Below the pieces are notes generated by a model that was not told the origin of the DNA, did not search any database, and was given only the letters and a program-made list of their open reading frames with translations. Positions 32,058 to 41,279 of a stretch of 64,000 nucleotides of DNA are shown here, one piece after another; position 1 is the stretch's first letter; every line of letters starts with the position of its first letter. A program made the translations under genes and the position numbers. This DNA is from CAIWHR01 sp963781285 (lineage in GTDB: Bacteria > Pseudomonadota > Gammaproteobacteria > Burkholderiales > Casimicrobiaceae): positions 372,001 through 436,000 of the forward strand of contig CAWAFI010000005.1 in NCBI GenBank assembly GCA_963781285.1, in the 5' to 3' direction.

Positions 32058-33322
32058 TCACGATCTCGCTCGCGCGCCGTCGCGCATTCCGCTGGCTGCT
32101 GCTTCCCGCGGCGCAGCTCGCTCTTCCGTCCGCATGGGCGATCGCGTCGCGCATCGCGTCGGCGCGCCTGTGGCCGGCGCAGGAATACACGCGCGTCATA
32201 CTCGAAGGGCCGGCGCCGATTCCGCACCAGCTCACTACCCTTCGCGATCCGCACCGGGTGGTGCTCGATCTCGACGGCGTCGAACTCTCACCCGAATTGC
32301 AGCAGTTGACCGCACGCGTGCAACCGTCGGATCCGTACGTTGCCGCCATACGCTTCGGCAAGCAGGCACCCAACATCCTCCGCGTCGTCATTGACCTGAA
32401 GGACGAGACACGGCCGCAGCTCTTCGCGCTGCCGCCCGTTGCCGAGTTCGGACACCGCGTCGTGCTCGATCTCTATCCGCTGACGCCGGTCGACCCGCTG
32501 ATGGCGTTGCTCGAGGAAAATGGCCTTGTCCAGGGCACCGAACCGAGACCGACCGCCGCGCCGGAACGCGTCCCCGACGCAAAGGGGATGGCGCAACCGG
32601 GGGCCGCGCGCAAGATCACCGTTGCGCTCGATCCCGGGCACGGCGGCGAGGACCCCGGCGCAGTCGGCAGTCGCGGCACGTACGAAAAGAACGTGGCACT
32701 CGCCATCGCGAAAAAACTCAAGGGCATGATCGACGCCGAGCCCGGCATGCGCGCATCGCTGACGCGCGACGACGATTATTTCGTGCCGCTCGCGACCCGG
32801 GTGAAGAAGGCGCAGGCGGTGAAGGCAGACCTGTTCGTGTCGATCCACGCCGACGCGTTTCGCGAGCGGACGGCGCGCGGCTCGTCGGTCTTTGCCCTTT
32901 CCGAAACCGGTGCGACCAGCGCGGCGGCGAAATGGCTCGCGCAGAAGGAGAATGCCGCAGACCTGATCGGCGGTGTCAACCTCGACATTCGCGATCCCGT
33001 CCTCGCCCGCACGCTGCTCGATCTGTCGCAGACCGCGCAGATCAGCGACAGTCTCAAGGCGGGCCGCCACGTGCTCGATGGCATCGGGACCGTCAATCCG
33101 CTGCACAAGCCGGCCGTCGAACAGGCGGGCTTTGCCGTGCTGAAGGCCCCCGACATTCCGTCGATCCTCGTCGAAACTGCCTTCATCTCGAATCCCGACG
33201 AGGAGCTGAAGCTCCGGAGCGAACGGTACCAGGCGAAGTTCGCCGAATCGATGCACGGCGGGATCCGCCGGTACTTCGCGACCAATCCACCGCTCGCACG
33301 GACGAAATCCGGCGCCGGGTGA
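32054..33322 (+). CDS. amiC: N-acetylmuramoyl-L-alanine amidase AmiC-like
   Basis: 422 residues. N-terminal export segment with an RRR motif (LARRRAFRWLLLPAAQLAL, Tat-like), an AMIN domain (about 38-135) that localises to the septum, and the zinc amidase domain (about 185-405): VALDPGHGGEDPGAVG near 195, YEKNVALAIAKKL, VSIHADAF near 262, and ILVETAFISNP near 375 with the catalytic Glu. It cleaves the stem peptide from MurNAc during daughter-cell separation. The start overlaps the tsaE stop by 4 bases; the upstream in-frame start would lack a signal peptide. Confidence 0.92.
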   Translation: MITISLARRRAFRWLLLPAAQLALPSAWAIASRIASARLWPAQEYTRVILEGPAPIPHQLTTLRDPHRVVLDLDGVELSPELQQLTARVQPSDPYVAAIRFGKQAPNILRVVIDLKDETRPQLFALPPVAEFGHRVVLDLYPLTPVDPLMALLEENGLVQGTEPRPTAAPERVPDAKGMAQPGAARKITVALDPGHGGEDPGAVGSRGTYEKNVALAIAKKLKGMIDAEPGMRASLTRDDDYFVPLATRVKKAQAVKADLFVSIHADAFRERTARGSSVFALSETGATSAAAKWLAQKENAADLIGGVNLDIRDPVLARTLLDLSQTAQISDSLKAGRHVLDGIGTVNPLHKPAVEQAGFAVLKAPDIPSILVETAFISNPDEELKLRSERYQAKFAESMHGGIRRYFATNPPLARTKSGAG

Positions 33323-33340
33323 GCGCACGCGACGCCAGTA

Positions 33341-33358
33341 CGCGACCGTCAGGTCGCG
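33341..33358. terminator. hairpin between convergent genes, possible bidirectional terminator
   Basis: A 7-bp perfect stem CGCGACC (33341-33347) with GGTCGCG (33352-33358) and a 4-base loop lies in the 72-base gap between convergent amiC and the 33.4-kb gene. There is no T tract, so termination is only suggested. Confidence 0.3.
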
Positions 33359-33394
33359 CGGCGTGTCAGCATGTGCGGGCGGCGCGACAAGCCG

Positions 33395-34489
33395 TCAGTC
33401 GGTCCTGAGCGAGGCCGGATCGAAGGCAAGCGCCTGCGCGCGCAATTGTCGGTCCAGTGCTTCGACGTTGTCGGCCCGCACGCGATGCCGGTCGTGGCAC
33501 GCGGCGTCGATCACCCAGTCGTTGATCGCCGGGGCAAAATGGTAGAGATCGGTATAGCGGTCGAGATCGTGGGTAACGTCCGCGACGCCCTGCAGGTCGA
33601 TCACGTGGACGTTCGCAAGCCCACGCGTCGCGTCGAACACGTACCGCTTGAACGCCAGCGTCACGTCGAGTTGCCGGCGCTGGACGTAGTCGCCCCAGAC
33701 GACGATCGAATACGGCGGCCACACGAGATCGAACTCGGTCTGCGGGTGCGTTTCCAGCACCGGAAGGATGTTGCGCTCGAAGCTCGCGCGCATCGCCGGG
33801 AGGTCAAGCGGCGGCTGCGGAAACTGCGCGTTGAGATCGCGCGGGTCGAGGTGGCGCAGCACCTCGCTCCGCGCGAAGCGCTTCTGGTCGGCCCACCACC
33901 ACGGCGCGGCCGGATCGGTGCGGAACCGCTCGGATGCGTCGCCCGTTACGATGCGCCATGACTTGACAAGCACGCCCCACGACAGCAGGTACGCGAAGTC
34001 GTTGGCCGGATTGCGGTCGTAAAGGTACGCCGGCAGCGGTCCCGCCAGCGGATGCCGCGCGTCGGGCGGGCCGGCATACCCGGTAAAGTCGAGGACGACG
34101 ATCGCCCGTTGGAGCGGCCGCGCGGCGAGCGCCGTGCGCAGGATCATCCCCTGCTCGATTCCCGTCAACGCCGGCATCGCGACATTGAGCCCGATGCCGC
34201 CGCACAGACGGCCGATTGTGTCGTTGCGCGTATTCTCGACAATCGACGAGCCGGTCAGCAGCGTGTCATACACCGCGTTCTTCGCGAGGCCGGGCGTGAT
34301 GTAGCGATGCAGCAACGCGTAGAAGCGCGGCGGGTAGCGTTCGGCGATCCGATATTGCTGGAACGGATCGACGTACGCATCGAAGGCAGCGACGGCGGCG
34401 AGAATCGCGACCGGGGTCAGCAGCGCGCCAATGAACCAGCGGCGCGCGGCGCGCGACGACGTTCCCGGCGAACCGTCGGCTGTTGCCAC
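33395..34489 (-). CDS. membrane-anchored partner of MBOAT acyltransferase (hypothetical, SGNH/AlgX-like role)
   Basis: 364 residues with one N-terminal membrane anchor (FIGALLTPVAILAAVAAFDAYVDPFQQY near 19-46) and a large periplasmic domain containing TLLTGSSIVENTR near 82, which resembles the GDS-like strand-loop of SGNH-type partners, and a later WVIDAACHDRH-like segment. It begins one base after the MBOAT stop. Such pairs transfer acyl groups from the cytoplasm across the membrane to an extracellular glycan (as AlgI with AlgX/J). The family is not firmly identified and the substrate is unknown. Confidence 0.68.
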   Translation of the reverse strand: MATADGSPGTSSRAARRWFIGALLTPVAILAAVAAFDAYVDPFQQYRIAERYPPRFYALLHRYITPGLAKNAVYDTLLTGSSIVENTRNDTIGRLCGGIGLNVAMPALTGIEQGMILRTALAARPLQRAIVVLDFTGYAGPPDARHPLAGPLPAYLYDRNPANDFAYLLSWGVLVKSWRIVTGDASERFRTDPAAPWWWADQKRFARSEVLRHLDPRDLNAQFPQPPLDLPAMRASFERNILPVLETHPQTEFDLVWPPYSIVVWGDYVQRRQLDVTLAFKRYVFDATRGLANVHVIDLQGVADVTHDLDRYTDLYHFAPAINDWVIDAACHDRHRVRADNVEALDRQLRAQALAFDPASLRTD

Positions 34490-34490
34490 G

Positions 34491-35909
34491 TCAGAAATTG
34501 AAATAGAGGAACGGCGTTACGCGCGCGAGCTGCAGCACGCACAGCGGCAGCGCGAGCGCGACCAAAGCGCCGTTGGCGAACGTGGGGCGAAACTGCGCGA
34601 CGAGCGCGTTCGAATTGGCGCGCCGCCAGACGAGGACGAGGCCGATCGCCGCCGGGACGAGCGTCCACGACGGCGGCATGCTCAACACATTGGCGAGCGA
34701 CGTCTGCAGCCCACCGAGCCACGCTTCGACCGGCAACGCGGTCGCGGCACCCATGCCGGCCATCGCGCGGAGCATGGCCAGCGCGTTATCCATCGAAGTG
34801 GCGCGGAAAAACACCCACGTCACCATGACGAACAGGAATGTGATGGCCCACGCGAGCGCACGCGGCAGCGGCGCGCCGTGCCGTTCCCACAACCGGCACG
34901 CGACCATTGCGACGCCATGCAACGCGCCCCAGATCACGAACGTCCAGGCGGCGCCATGCCAGAGGCCACCCAGCAGGAACGTCGCCAGCACGTTCACCGC
35001 GGTCCTTAGCGCTCCCTGCCGATTGCCACCCAGCGGGATGTAGAGGTATTCGCGCAGAAAACGCGATAGCGTCATGTGCCAGCGGTGCCAGAATTCGCGG
35101 ATGTCGGTCGCGCGGTACGGCGAATCGAAGTTGATCGGCATCCGGATGTTGAACATGCGCGCCGCGCCCAGCGCCATGTCGGTGTAGCCGGAAAAGTCGA
35201 AGTAGATCTGCATCGTGTAGGCGAGAACCGCGATCCATGCGGCAAGCGGCGACAGCGTCCCCGGGTCGGCGAATCCCGCGTCGGCGATCGGCGCGAACGT
35301 GTCGGCGAGCAGGACCTTCTTCATGAGTCCGATCGTCAGCAGGAACAATCCGGCAGCCAGGTTCGAAGCCTGTGGCCGCTTGTTCGACGTCTCGGCGAAT
35401 TGCGGCATCATCTCGCTGTGATGCAGGATGGGACCGGCCAGCAGGTGCGGAAAGAAAGTGACGAACAGCGCGTAGTTCACGAGCACCGGCTCGCGGGCCT
35501 TGCGGCGATAAACGTCGACCAGGTAGGCGATCTGCGTGAACGTGAAGAAACTGATGCCGAGCGGCAACGCGAGGCGAAGAAGATGCGGCGTGTCGCCGGT
35601 GAGCCGCGCCGCATTGGCGAGAAAGAAATCCGCATACTTGAACACGCCGAGGACGCCGAGATTGGCGGCAATGCCGAACGCCAGCACCGCCCGCCCGGCG
35701 CCGCGTTGCAGCGCGCGTGCGACGGCGAAGTTGACCGCGATGCTGCCCCCGATCAGCGGCAGGTGCCACGGGTTCCACCAGCCGTAGAACACGAGTGACG
35801 CGATAGTGAGCCACGCCTGCGCTGCGAGCGGGCGCCGACCCAGAGCGAAAAAGGCAACGAGTGTGGCCGGCAGGAACCAGAGCAGGTAGTCGTAGCTGTT
35901 GAACAGCAT
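34491..35909 (-). CDS. MBOAT-family membrane O-acyltransferase (AlgI-like)
   Basis: 472 residues starting MLFNSYDYLLWFLPATLVAFF, the standard start of AlgI/DltB-type MBOAT proteins. Many hydrophobic helices follow. The diagnostic FWHRWHMTLSRFLREYLYIPLGGNR stretch is present, with the key His in LLGGLWHGAAWTFVIWGALHG about 60 residues later. It moves an acetyl or other acyl group across the inner membrane for polymer decoration. An ATG 36 codons upstream would add a segment unlike the family. It is co-transcribed with the periplasmic partner and divergent from xrtH. Confidence 0.9.
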   Translation of the reverse strand: MLFNSYDYLLWFLPATLVAFFALGRRPLAAQAWLTIASLVFYGWWNPWHLPLIGGSIAVNFAVARALQRGAGRAVLAFGIAANLGVLGVFKYADFFLANAARLTGDTPHLLRLALPLGISFFTFTQIAYLVDVYRRKAREPVLVNYALFVTFFPHLLAGPILHHSEMMPQFAETSNKRPQASNLAAGLFLLTIGLMKKVLLADTFAPIADAGFADPGTLSPLAAWIAVLAYTMQIYFDFSGYTDMALGAARMFNIRMPINFDSPYRATDIREFWHRWHMTLSRFLREYLYIPLGGNRQGALRTAVNVLATFLLGGLWHGAAWTFVIWGALHGVAMVACRLWERHGAPLPRALAWAITFLFVMVTWVFFRATSMDNALAMLRAMAGMGAATALPVEAWLGGLQTSLANVLSMPPSWTLVPAAIGLVLVWRRANSNALVAQFRPTFANGALVALALPLCVLQLARVTPFLYFNF

Positions 35910-36067
35910 CGCGGGAGCGCGTGTTGTTGATCTCGAGCACGTCGACAGGGCCGGGGGGCCGCGGCCGGCGCCTATGGTAACCCGCGCGGCGCACCGCTCA
36001 TGCGCGACCTGCGGCAACGCGGGTGGTCGGGGCGCGGTGCCTGTACGCCCTGCTAGAATCGCCGGCG

Positions 36068-36574
36068 GTGATCCGCTTCTTCATCCTGTTCCTCGTGCTT
36101 CAGGCCGCGCTGTTCGGGGCGGAGCTCACACCGTGGGCGCAGCAGTATCTCGTCGTGCCCTGGACCAACGCGCTCGCCACCTTCAGCGCCTGGCTCGTCA
36201 CGCTGTTCGACGCGAACGTCGCCGCCACGGGGAAGATCCTCCAAAGCACGACCAACGGTTTTGCCGTGTCGATCGAGGCCGGCTGCAATGGTGTCGAGGC
36301 GACGATCGTGCTGATCGCGGCAATGATCGCGTTTCCCGCGTCGTGGAAGAGCCGGGGGCTTGGCCTTGCCGTGGGTGTCGTTGCGGTTCAGGGCCTCAAT
36401 GTCATCCGCGTGATCAGCCTGTTCTACCTCGGGCAATGGAATATCGACGTGTTCGAGTGGGCGCATCTGTACGTCTGGCAGGCGCTGATCATGCTCGACG
36501 TGCTCGTCGTCTGGCTGATCTGGGTGCGAACGCTGCCCACCGCTGCCGGCGCGCCGGACGCGACGCCGGCATGA
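36068..36574 (+). CDS. xrtH: exosortase H (XrtH)
   Basis: 168 residues from GTG at 36068, a polytopic membrane protein with the exosortase triad: Cys73 in SIEAGCNGVEA, Arg114 in LNVIRVISLF, His133 in WAHLYVWQAL. The short size, the AGCNGVEAT motif and the adjacent associated protein indicate exosortase H, which handles proteins bearing an IPTL-CTERM tail (IPTLxxWG). Exosortases cut and anchor secreted proteins at a C-terminal signal. No substrate with that tail was found in this window. An upstream GTG at 36023 would add 15 non-family residues. Confidence 0.85.
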   Translation: MIRFFILFLVLQAALFGAELTPWAQQYLVVPWTNALATFSAWLVTLFDANVAATGKILQSTTNGFAVSIEAGCNGVEATIVLIAAMIAFPASWKSRGLGLAVGVVAVQGLNVIRVISLFYLGQWNIDVFEWAHLYVWQALIMLDVLVVWLIWVRTLPTAAGAPDATPA

Positions 36575-36704
36575 GTGCCGCCGGGCGGGCGCGAGGACGA
36601 TTTGCCGTGCCCTCCGCAATGTCCTGCCCGGCGGGCTGTATCGCGGGGCCGACCACCGCCCGCACTCGCAGACGCGCCCCTCGGTGCAGCGTGGGCATAC
36701 GCCA

Positions 36705-37286
36705 ATGAACGTGATGACGAGCCCGCTCGCCCGCTTCGTCGTCAAGGCGCTGGCGTGGCTGCCGCCGGCGTTTGTCGTCTGGTATTTCGGCGCCCCGATA
36801 CTCCTGTGGCCGGCCGGTTTGCTGCTCCAGGGTGTGGTGCACGCGGGATTCGCCGACCTCGTCGCCGGGATCGAGCAGAATGGCGCGACGTTCACGTTCG
36901 CAACGACGTTGAAGCCCGGCGCGGCGATGGCTGCATCGGCGCGCATCACGGTCGATGTCGATGGTCTCCTCTACGCGTTCGGCATGCCGCTCTTTGCCGC
37001 GCTGGTCCTGGCCGCCCGCGAGCCGCACTGGTTGAGAACGCTGGCGGTAGGCTACGCGGCGCTACTGCCGGTCGTCGCATGGGGGGTGATGGCCGATTTC
37101 CTGAAGAACGTCGCGATCACCGCAGGCCCGCTGGTCACGTCACAGGCAGGCTTCGTCTCCTGGCAACGCGAGGCGATTGCATTCGCCTTCCAGTTCGGCT
37201 CGCTGATCCTGCCGACCGTCGTCCCGGCGGTTACATGGGTGCTCACGCACCGCGCTTTCCTGGAACGGCTGCGCGGCAAGCAGTGA
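36705..37286 (+). CDS. exosortase H-associated membrane protein
   Basis: 193 residues, four hydrophobic helices. The sequence (WLPPAFVVWYFGAPILLWPAG near 16; LAAREPHWLRTLAVGYAALL near 100; QFGSLILPTVVPAVTW near 165) fits the XrtH-associated membrane protein that accompanies exosortase H in many proteobacteria. It lies 130 bases after xrtH on the same strand. Its precise role is unknown; it may be a cofactor in substrate handling or acyl/polysaccharide coupling. ATG at 36705 was chosen over an upstream ATG at 36684 by family length. Confidence 0.78.
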   Translation: MNVMTSPLARFVVKALAWLPPAFVVWYFGAPILLWPAGLLLQGVVHAGFADLVAGIEQNGATFTFATTLKPGAAMAASARITVDVDGLLYAFGMPLFAALVLAAREPHWLRTLAVGYAALLPVVAWGVMADFLKNVAITAGPLVTSQAGFVSWQREAIAFAFQFGSLILPTVVPAVTWVLTHRAFLERLRGKQ

Positions 37287-37365
37287 GTATCGGAACATCG
37301 GCTACCCCACCGCGAGTTTGCCGACCTTTGTCAACGGAGCCGGCGGCCGCGGTGCAACAACTTTG

Positions 37366-39021
37366 TCATCGCGAACCCGCGGCCTTCCTCTCGCGCTCGC
37401 GTTCGCGCAGCACGCGCCGCTGCACCTTGCCCGTCGTGGTCATCGGCAGCGCGTCGATGAACTCGATTTCCTTCGGGTATTCGTAGGGCGCGAGGTATTT
37501 GCGCACGTGCTGCCGGATATCGTCCTCGAGCGCCGGGGTGGGCGCGGCACCGGCAGCCAGCACGATGAACGCCTTGATGACGTTGCCGCGTGTCTCGTCC
37601 GGCGAGGGCACGACCGCGGCGTTGGCAACCGCGGGATGCTTGACGAGGCAGTTCTCGATCTCCGACGGGCCGATCCGATAACCCGCGGCCTTGAACATGT
37701 CGTCGGCGCGCCCTTGATACCACAGATAGCCATCGGCGTCGCGCTTGGCCAGGTCGCCGGTGCGGCACCAGTCGCCGGTGAACTTCTTCGCGGTGCCGTC
37801 GGGGTTTCCGAAGTACTCGAGGAAGAACACGGGATCCGGTGTGCCGTCCGGTGCTAGCCGGTGCACCGCGACTTCGCCGATGTCGCCGTCGGGTACCGCA
37901 TTTCCCGCATCGTCGATCACGGCGATCCGGTGGCCGGGATAGGGGCGACCCATCGAGCCCGGCTTGGCCGGCCACAGCGCATGCGAGTTGCCGACGATGT
38001 AATTCATCTCGGTCTGGCCGAACATCTCGTTGATCGTGACGCCGAGCGCATCGCGCGCCCACTCGAACACCGTCGTGCCGACCGCTTCGCCCGCGCTCAT
38101 GATGCTGCGCAGATCGACGTCGAAGCGCTCCTTCGGCCGCGGGACCGCCTTCATCATCATCTTGAGTGCGGTCGGGAACAGGAACACGTTGCGGATTCCG
38201 TACTTCGCGATCAGTGCGAATGCCCGTTCCGGGTCGAACCGGCCGCGGTAGCCGACGATCGGCTGGCCGAAATAGAGTGCCGGAAGCAGTGCGTCCATCA
38301 GGCCGCCGGTCCACGCCCAATCGGCCGGCGACCAGAAGAGGTCGCCTTGCTGCGGATAGCCGTCGTGCGAGTGCGTGAATCCCGGCAGGTTGCCCAGCAG
38401 ACACTGTTGCGGCATCAACGCGCCCTTGGGCGGACCGGTCGTGCCGCTCGTATAGACCAGCACCGCCGGATCCGTCGCTTTCGTCGCGATAGGAGCGAAC
38501 CGCGACGACGCGTCGGCCTGCAGCATCTCGTATGGCGTGATCCATGCCTCGCGCGCGCCCGCGACCCCGATCACGTGCGAGAGCCCCGGACATCGGTCGC
38601 GGATCGGGGCGATGTTGGGCAGCGACTGCGGGTCGACGAGCGCGGCCTTCGCTTCGGAGTTGTTGATCCGGTATTCGAGCGCGTCCGGACCGAAGAGGAA
38701 TGACAGCGGAACCGTGACTGCGCCCAACTGATAGGCAGCGATGTGCGCGACGACCGTTTCGGGCCGTTGCGGCAGGACGAGGGCGACCTTGTCGCCCCGT
38801 CCGACACCCATTGCGGCGAGCGCATTGGCGAGACGGTTCGCCTGCTGCTGCAGATCCCAGAACGTGTACGCGGCGGTCGCGCCGGATTCGTCTTCCCAGT
38901 ACAACGCGAAGCGGGCGCGGTCGGCGGCCCAGCGGCCACAGCATGCGTGCGCAATGTTGAAGAGCGCAGGTACCTCCCACCGGTGCGCGGCGTGGATCGC
39001 GGCGTAGCGGTCGACGCTCAT
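37366..39021 (-). CDS. acyl-CoA synthetase (AMP-forming)
   Basis: 551 residues with the ANL-superfamily motifs: VLVYTSGTTGPPKGALMP (AMP/P-loop, near 173), INEMFGQTEMNYIVGNS (A5, near 303), GYLWYQGRADDMFKAAGYRI (A7-A8, near 410) and a C-terminal PMTTTGKVQRR with the catalytic Lys. It activates a carboxylic acid to acyl-CoA via acyl-AMP. The pattern is close to acetyl-/medium-chain acyl-CoA synthetases (AcsM/benzoate-like). The substrate cannot be told from sequence alone. It has no clear operon partners and is convergent with the XrtH-associated gene. Confidence 0.88.
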   Translation of the reverse strand: MSVDRYAAIHAAHRWEVPALFNIAHACCGRWAADRARFALYWEDESGATAAYTFWDLQQQANRLANALAAMGVGRGDKVALVLPQRPETVVAHIAAYQLGAVTVPLSFLFGPDALEYRINNSEAKAALVDPQSLPNIAPIRDRCPGLSHVIGVAGAREAWITPYEMLQADASSRFAPIATKATDPAVLVYTSGTTGPPKGALMPQQCLLGNLPGFTHSHDGYPQQGDLFWSPADWAWTGGLMDALLPALYFGQPIVGYRGRFDPERAFALIAKYGIRNVFLFPTALKMMMKAVPRPKERFDVDLRSIMSAGEAVGTTVFEWARDALGVTINEMFGQTEMNYIVGNSHALWPAKPGSMGRPYPGHRIAVIDDAGNAVPDGDIGEVAVHRLAPDGTPDPVFFLEYFGNPDGTAKKFTGDWCRTGDLAKRDADGYLWYQGRADDMFKAAGYRIGPSEIENCLVKHPAVANAAVVPSPDETRGNVIKAFIVLAAGAAPTPALEDDIRQHVRKYLAPYEYPKEIEFIDALPMTTTGKVQRRVLRERERERKAAGSR

Positions 39022-39063
39022 TGGACGGCCTCCACATGGCATCGTGCAACACGAATGTGGGCG

Positions 39064-39135
39064 AGTCGGCCGCCAGCGCCGATTCGCTCCGCTCGCATCC
39101 CCTTGCGCTGCGCCGGCGGGCCCTTGGTCCCCGGC
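39064..39135 (+). repeat. dispersed intergenic repeat, second copy
   Basis: This gap between two leftward genes matches, in inverted orientation, the stretch at about 22536-22620. A 17-base exact core (39093-39109) is flanked by diverged but alignable bases, notably a GGGCCC-x-TGxTCCC-xGGCT phrase in both. No gene was supported here. Confidence 0.5.
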
Positions 39136-39188
39136 TTACGTCGCAACTCCCCACGCTTGCGGCGCCCGGCGGCGCTCATGAACGCCGG

Positions 39189-40889
39189 TCAACGGCCGGT
39201 CACTGCGGCCCCGCCCGACGCGCCTGAAAGATCGAGTGGCTCCATGGCGGTCCAAACCCAGTCCGGTTGCTGCTCGAGCAGGCGGCCGAGGCGGATCGCA
39301 TTGATCGAGCGCGCCGTTTGCAGTTTGAAGCGCTTCGCCGGCTGGTACTCGACCGCCGGCACGATCAGCGACTGCACCGCGGGATCGCCTTCGCGCTTGC
39401 GCAGCGCAAGAAAGAGTCCGTAGAACGTGCGCCCGTTGACCGTCGTCGCCTCGCCGTCCACCGAATAGTCGGCATCCAGTGATTTCCGTTGCTCGATCAG
39501 GTCGACGCCGATCAGCGAGTTCGCGATCACCTGCAGCCCGATCTCCGCGCGGTCGGTGGTGAGACGCCGCATCCGGCGCACGATCCCCAGCGCCCACACG
39601 CCGTGCTCCTGCGGGCGGATCGCGGCCAGTGTGCCGAGCGTAACCGCGTTGGCGACACTCATCGGTGCCAGGAGGCGGAACCCCGTCTGGCTTACATCCT
39701 TCACTTCCCACGGACCCCCCGGCGTCGCGAACGTCGCGAGACGGCGGTGGGCAAGCTCGGTGCGACGATCGACTTCGTTGCGCGCGCGCCCGAACACGGC
39801 GAGCTCCATCGTGCCCCCGAAGCTCTTCCCGGTATCGAGAGCCGGCTGCGGCGCGCGTTCCTCCTCGCGCAGATAGCCGGAGATCTTGGCGAAGCCGACG
39901 ATCGCGTCGACGGTGCCGGCGGCCGACATGCGCTCGCCGCGGCGGGCGAACGGCTTGAATTCCGGATCGACCTGCGAGGCGAGCTTGGTCACGAGCGCCA
40001 ACTGCTCGCTGCGCCGGGCCGTCTTTTCCGACAACGGCTGGCCCTTGATTTTCTGCTCCAGCACGGCCACGTTCTGCATCAGCAGCGCGTGCAGCGGCCG
40101 CGTGTCGAGAAACAGCACGCGCCCTTCGAGTGGTGACGGCGCGCGGCGCTTGAGCCCGGCGCGGCTGCCGAGGTCGACATAAAACGATGTGACGGTGGAC
40201 GGTTCCAGGGTGAGTCGCAGCGGCTGACACCACTCGTCGAGCTGTCCACTCACCCATTCGAGGTGCTTCGGCGTGAGGTTGCCGGAGTTGACGAGCTGCA
40301 GCGTGAGTGCGACCAGGTATTCGTGTTCAATGGTTGTGGTGGCGCCGTCAGGGCTGAAAACCAGCGGGACCCGCTCGATTTGCCGCGAACAGGCGAGCGT
40401 GAAGAGCGCATGCAGTTCGGTCCATTTCGCGGGGATCCACTGTTCGTAGCGGAAGAGGCGGATCTTGGCGTCGAGGCCGAGGTGTTTCAATTCACGCGCG
40501 ACCAGCTGCGGCAACAGGCCCTGCCACTTGCTGCTCTGTGCGTGGACCGGGATCTCGCGCGCGAACGTGCCGTAGCACACGAGGAAGCCCTGTGTCAGGT
40601 CGAAGAGCGCCTGCCAGAGCTGGTTCTCGATCTTCGACGACCGACTCGCATGCTCGATGTACTGGTCGGTGAGCGTCTTGCGCAGGTTTTCCGTACGGTT
40701 ATCGACGTAGAAGATCGCCTCCAGCCCCGCCGGCGTATGCCGGGCGGTCCGCTCCGACGCGCGGCCCAGTTCCGTGAGCACCTCGCGTTGCAGCGCCAGC
40801 GGGTCGTTGCCGGGAAACGTCGCGAGCCACCTTTCAGCGGCCTTCGAGTCCGCCAGGGGGTCTTTATGGTCTTTTCCGAGTCCGAACAT
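39189..40889 (-). CDS. conserved hypothetical protein, possibly PilZ-like at the C-terminus
   Basis: 566 residues, soluble, starting MFGLGKDHKDPLADSKAAERWL. The N-terminal part is helical, with two Trp/Leu-rich blocks (TQGFLVCYGTFAREIPVH near 100; RYEQWIPAKWTELHALFTL near 148). The C-terminal 170 residues contain PWEVKDVSQTGFRLLAP near 400, the D/NxSxxG-like signature of c-di-GMP-binding PilZ domains (here DVSQTG). An RxxxR partner motif is not clear nearby. I recognise it as a type of protein seen in betaproteobacteria without an assigned function. A role in c-di-GMP response is an inference. Confidence 0.6.
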   Translation of the reverse strand: MFGLGKDHKDPLADSKAAERWLATFPGNDPLALQREVLTELGRASERTARHTPAGLEAIFYVDNRTENLRKTLTDQYIEHASRSSKIENQLWQALFDLTQGFLVCYGTFAREIPVHAQSSKWQGLLPQLVARELKHLGLDAKIRLFRYEQWIPAKWTELHALFTLACSRQIERVPLVFSPDGATTTIEHEYLVALTLQLVNSGNLTPKHLEWVSGQLDEWCQPLRLTLEPSTVTSFYVDLGSRAGLKRRAPSPLEGRVLFLDTRPLHALLMQNVAVLEQKIKGQPLSEKTARRSEQLALVTKLASQVDPEFKPFARRGERMSAAGTVDAIVGFAKISGYLREEERAPQPALDTGKSFGGTMELAVFGRARNEVDRRTELAHRRLATFATPGGPWEVKDVSQTGFRLLAPMSVANAVTLGTLAAIRPQEHGVWALGIVRRMRRLTTDRAEIGLQVIANSLIGVDLIEQRKSLDADYSVDGEATTVNGRTFYGLFLALRKREGDPAVQSLIVPAVEYQPAKRFKLQTARSINAIRLGRLLEQQPDWVWTAMEPLDLSGASGGAAVTGR

Positions 40890-41279
40890 GACGTGTCAAT
40901 ACCGGCAGCATGCGTCTGCGATCATGCGCAAGAACCGAGCCCGCCGCGAGATCGGTGTCCGTTACCCAAGGGCGCGCCCGTGTCGCCGCATTGACGAGGG
41001 TGTATCGGCCCCGGACCAAATCAGCCGGGAATTCCGGGGCTTGCGCAGCGCTCGATGATGGCGCAAAGCCCCGCTGCGGGCAATAGCGGCGTCGCGCCCT
41101 TGGCATGCATCGTGCATGGTACGCGACGTGCTCCACAGCGTACGCGTCGAAACGACGACGCGTCCGGGCAACACCGAATCCGTCGAGCGAGCCGTGCTGC
41201 CGAGACAGGGACTTCAGATATACTTGTGCAGCACAGCTTGCGCGGCAAATGTGACGCAAAACGATAGGGAACGACGACG
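40890..41279. other. 390-base intergenic region with a promoter-like site for the MerR gene
   Basis: No gene seen. A TATACT at 41219-41224 lies about 55 bases before the MerR-family ATG, with no good -35. GCATGCATCGTGCATGG at 41101-41117 is an imperfect inverted repeat of unknown meaning. The region must also hold the promoter of the leftward hypothetical gene. Confidence 0.35.

Noticed and set aside
41101..41117. GCATGCATCGTGCATGG as a MerR operator
   Set aside because: It is about 165 bases upstream of the ATG, outside the promoter spacer where MerR proteins bind, and the repeat is imperfect.
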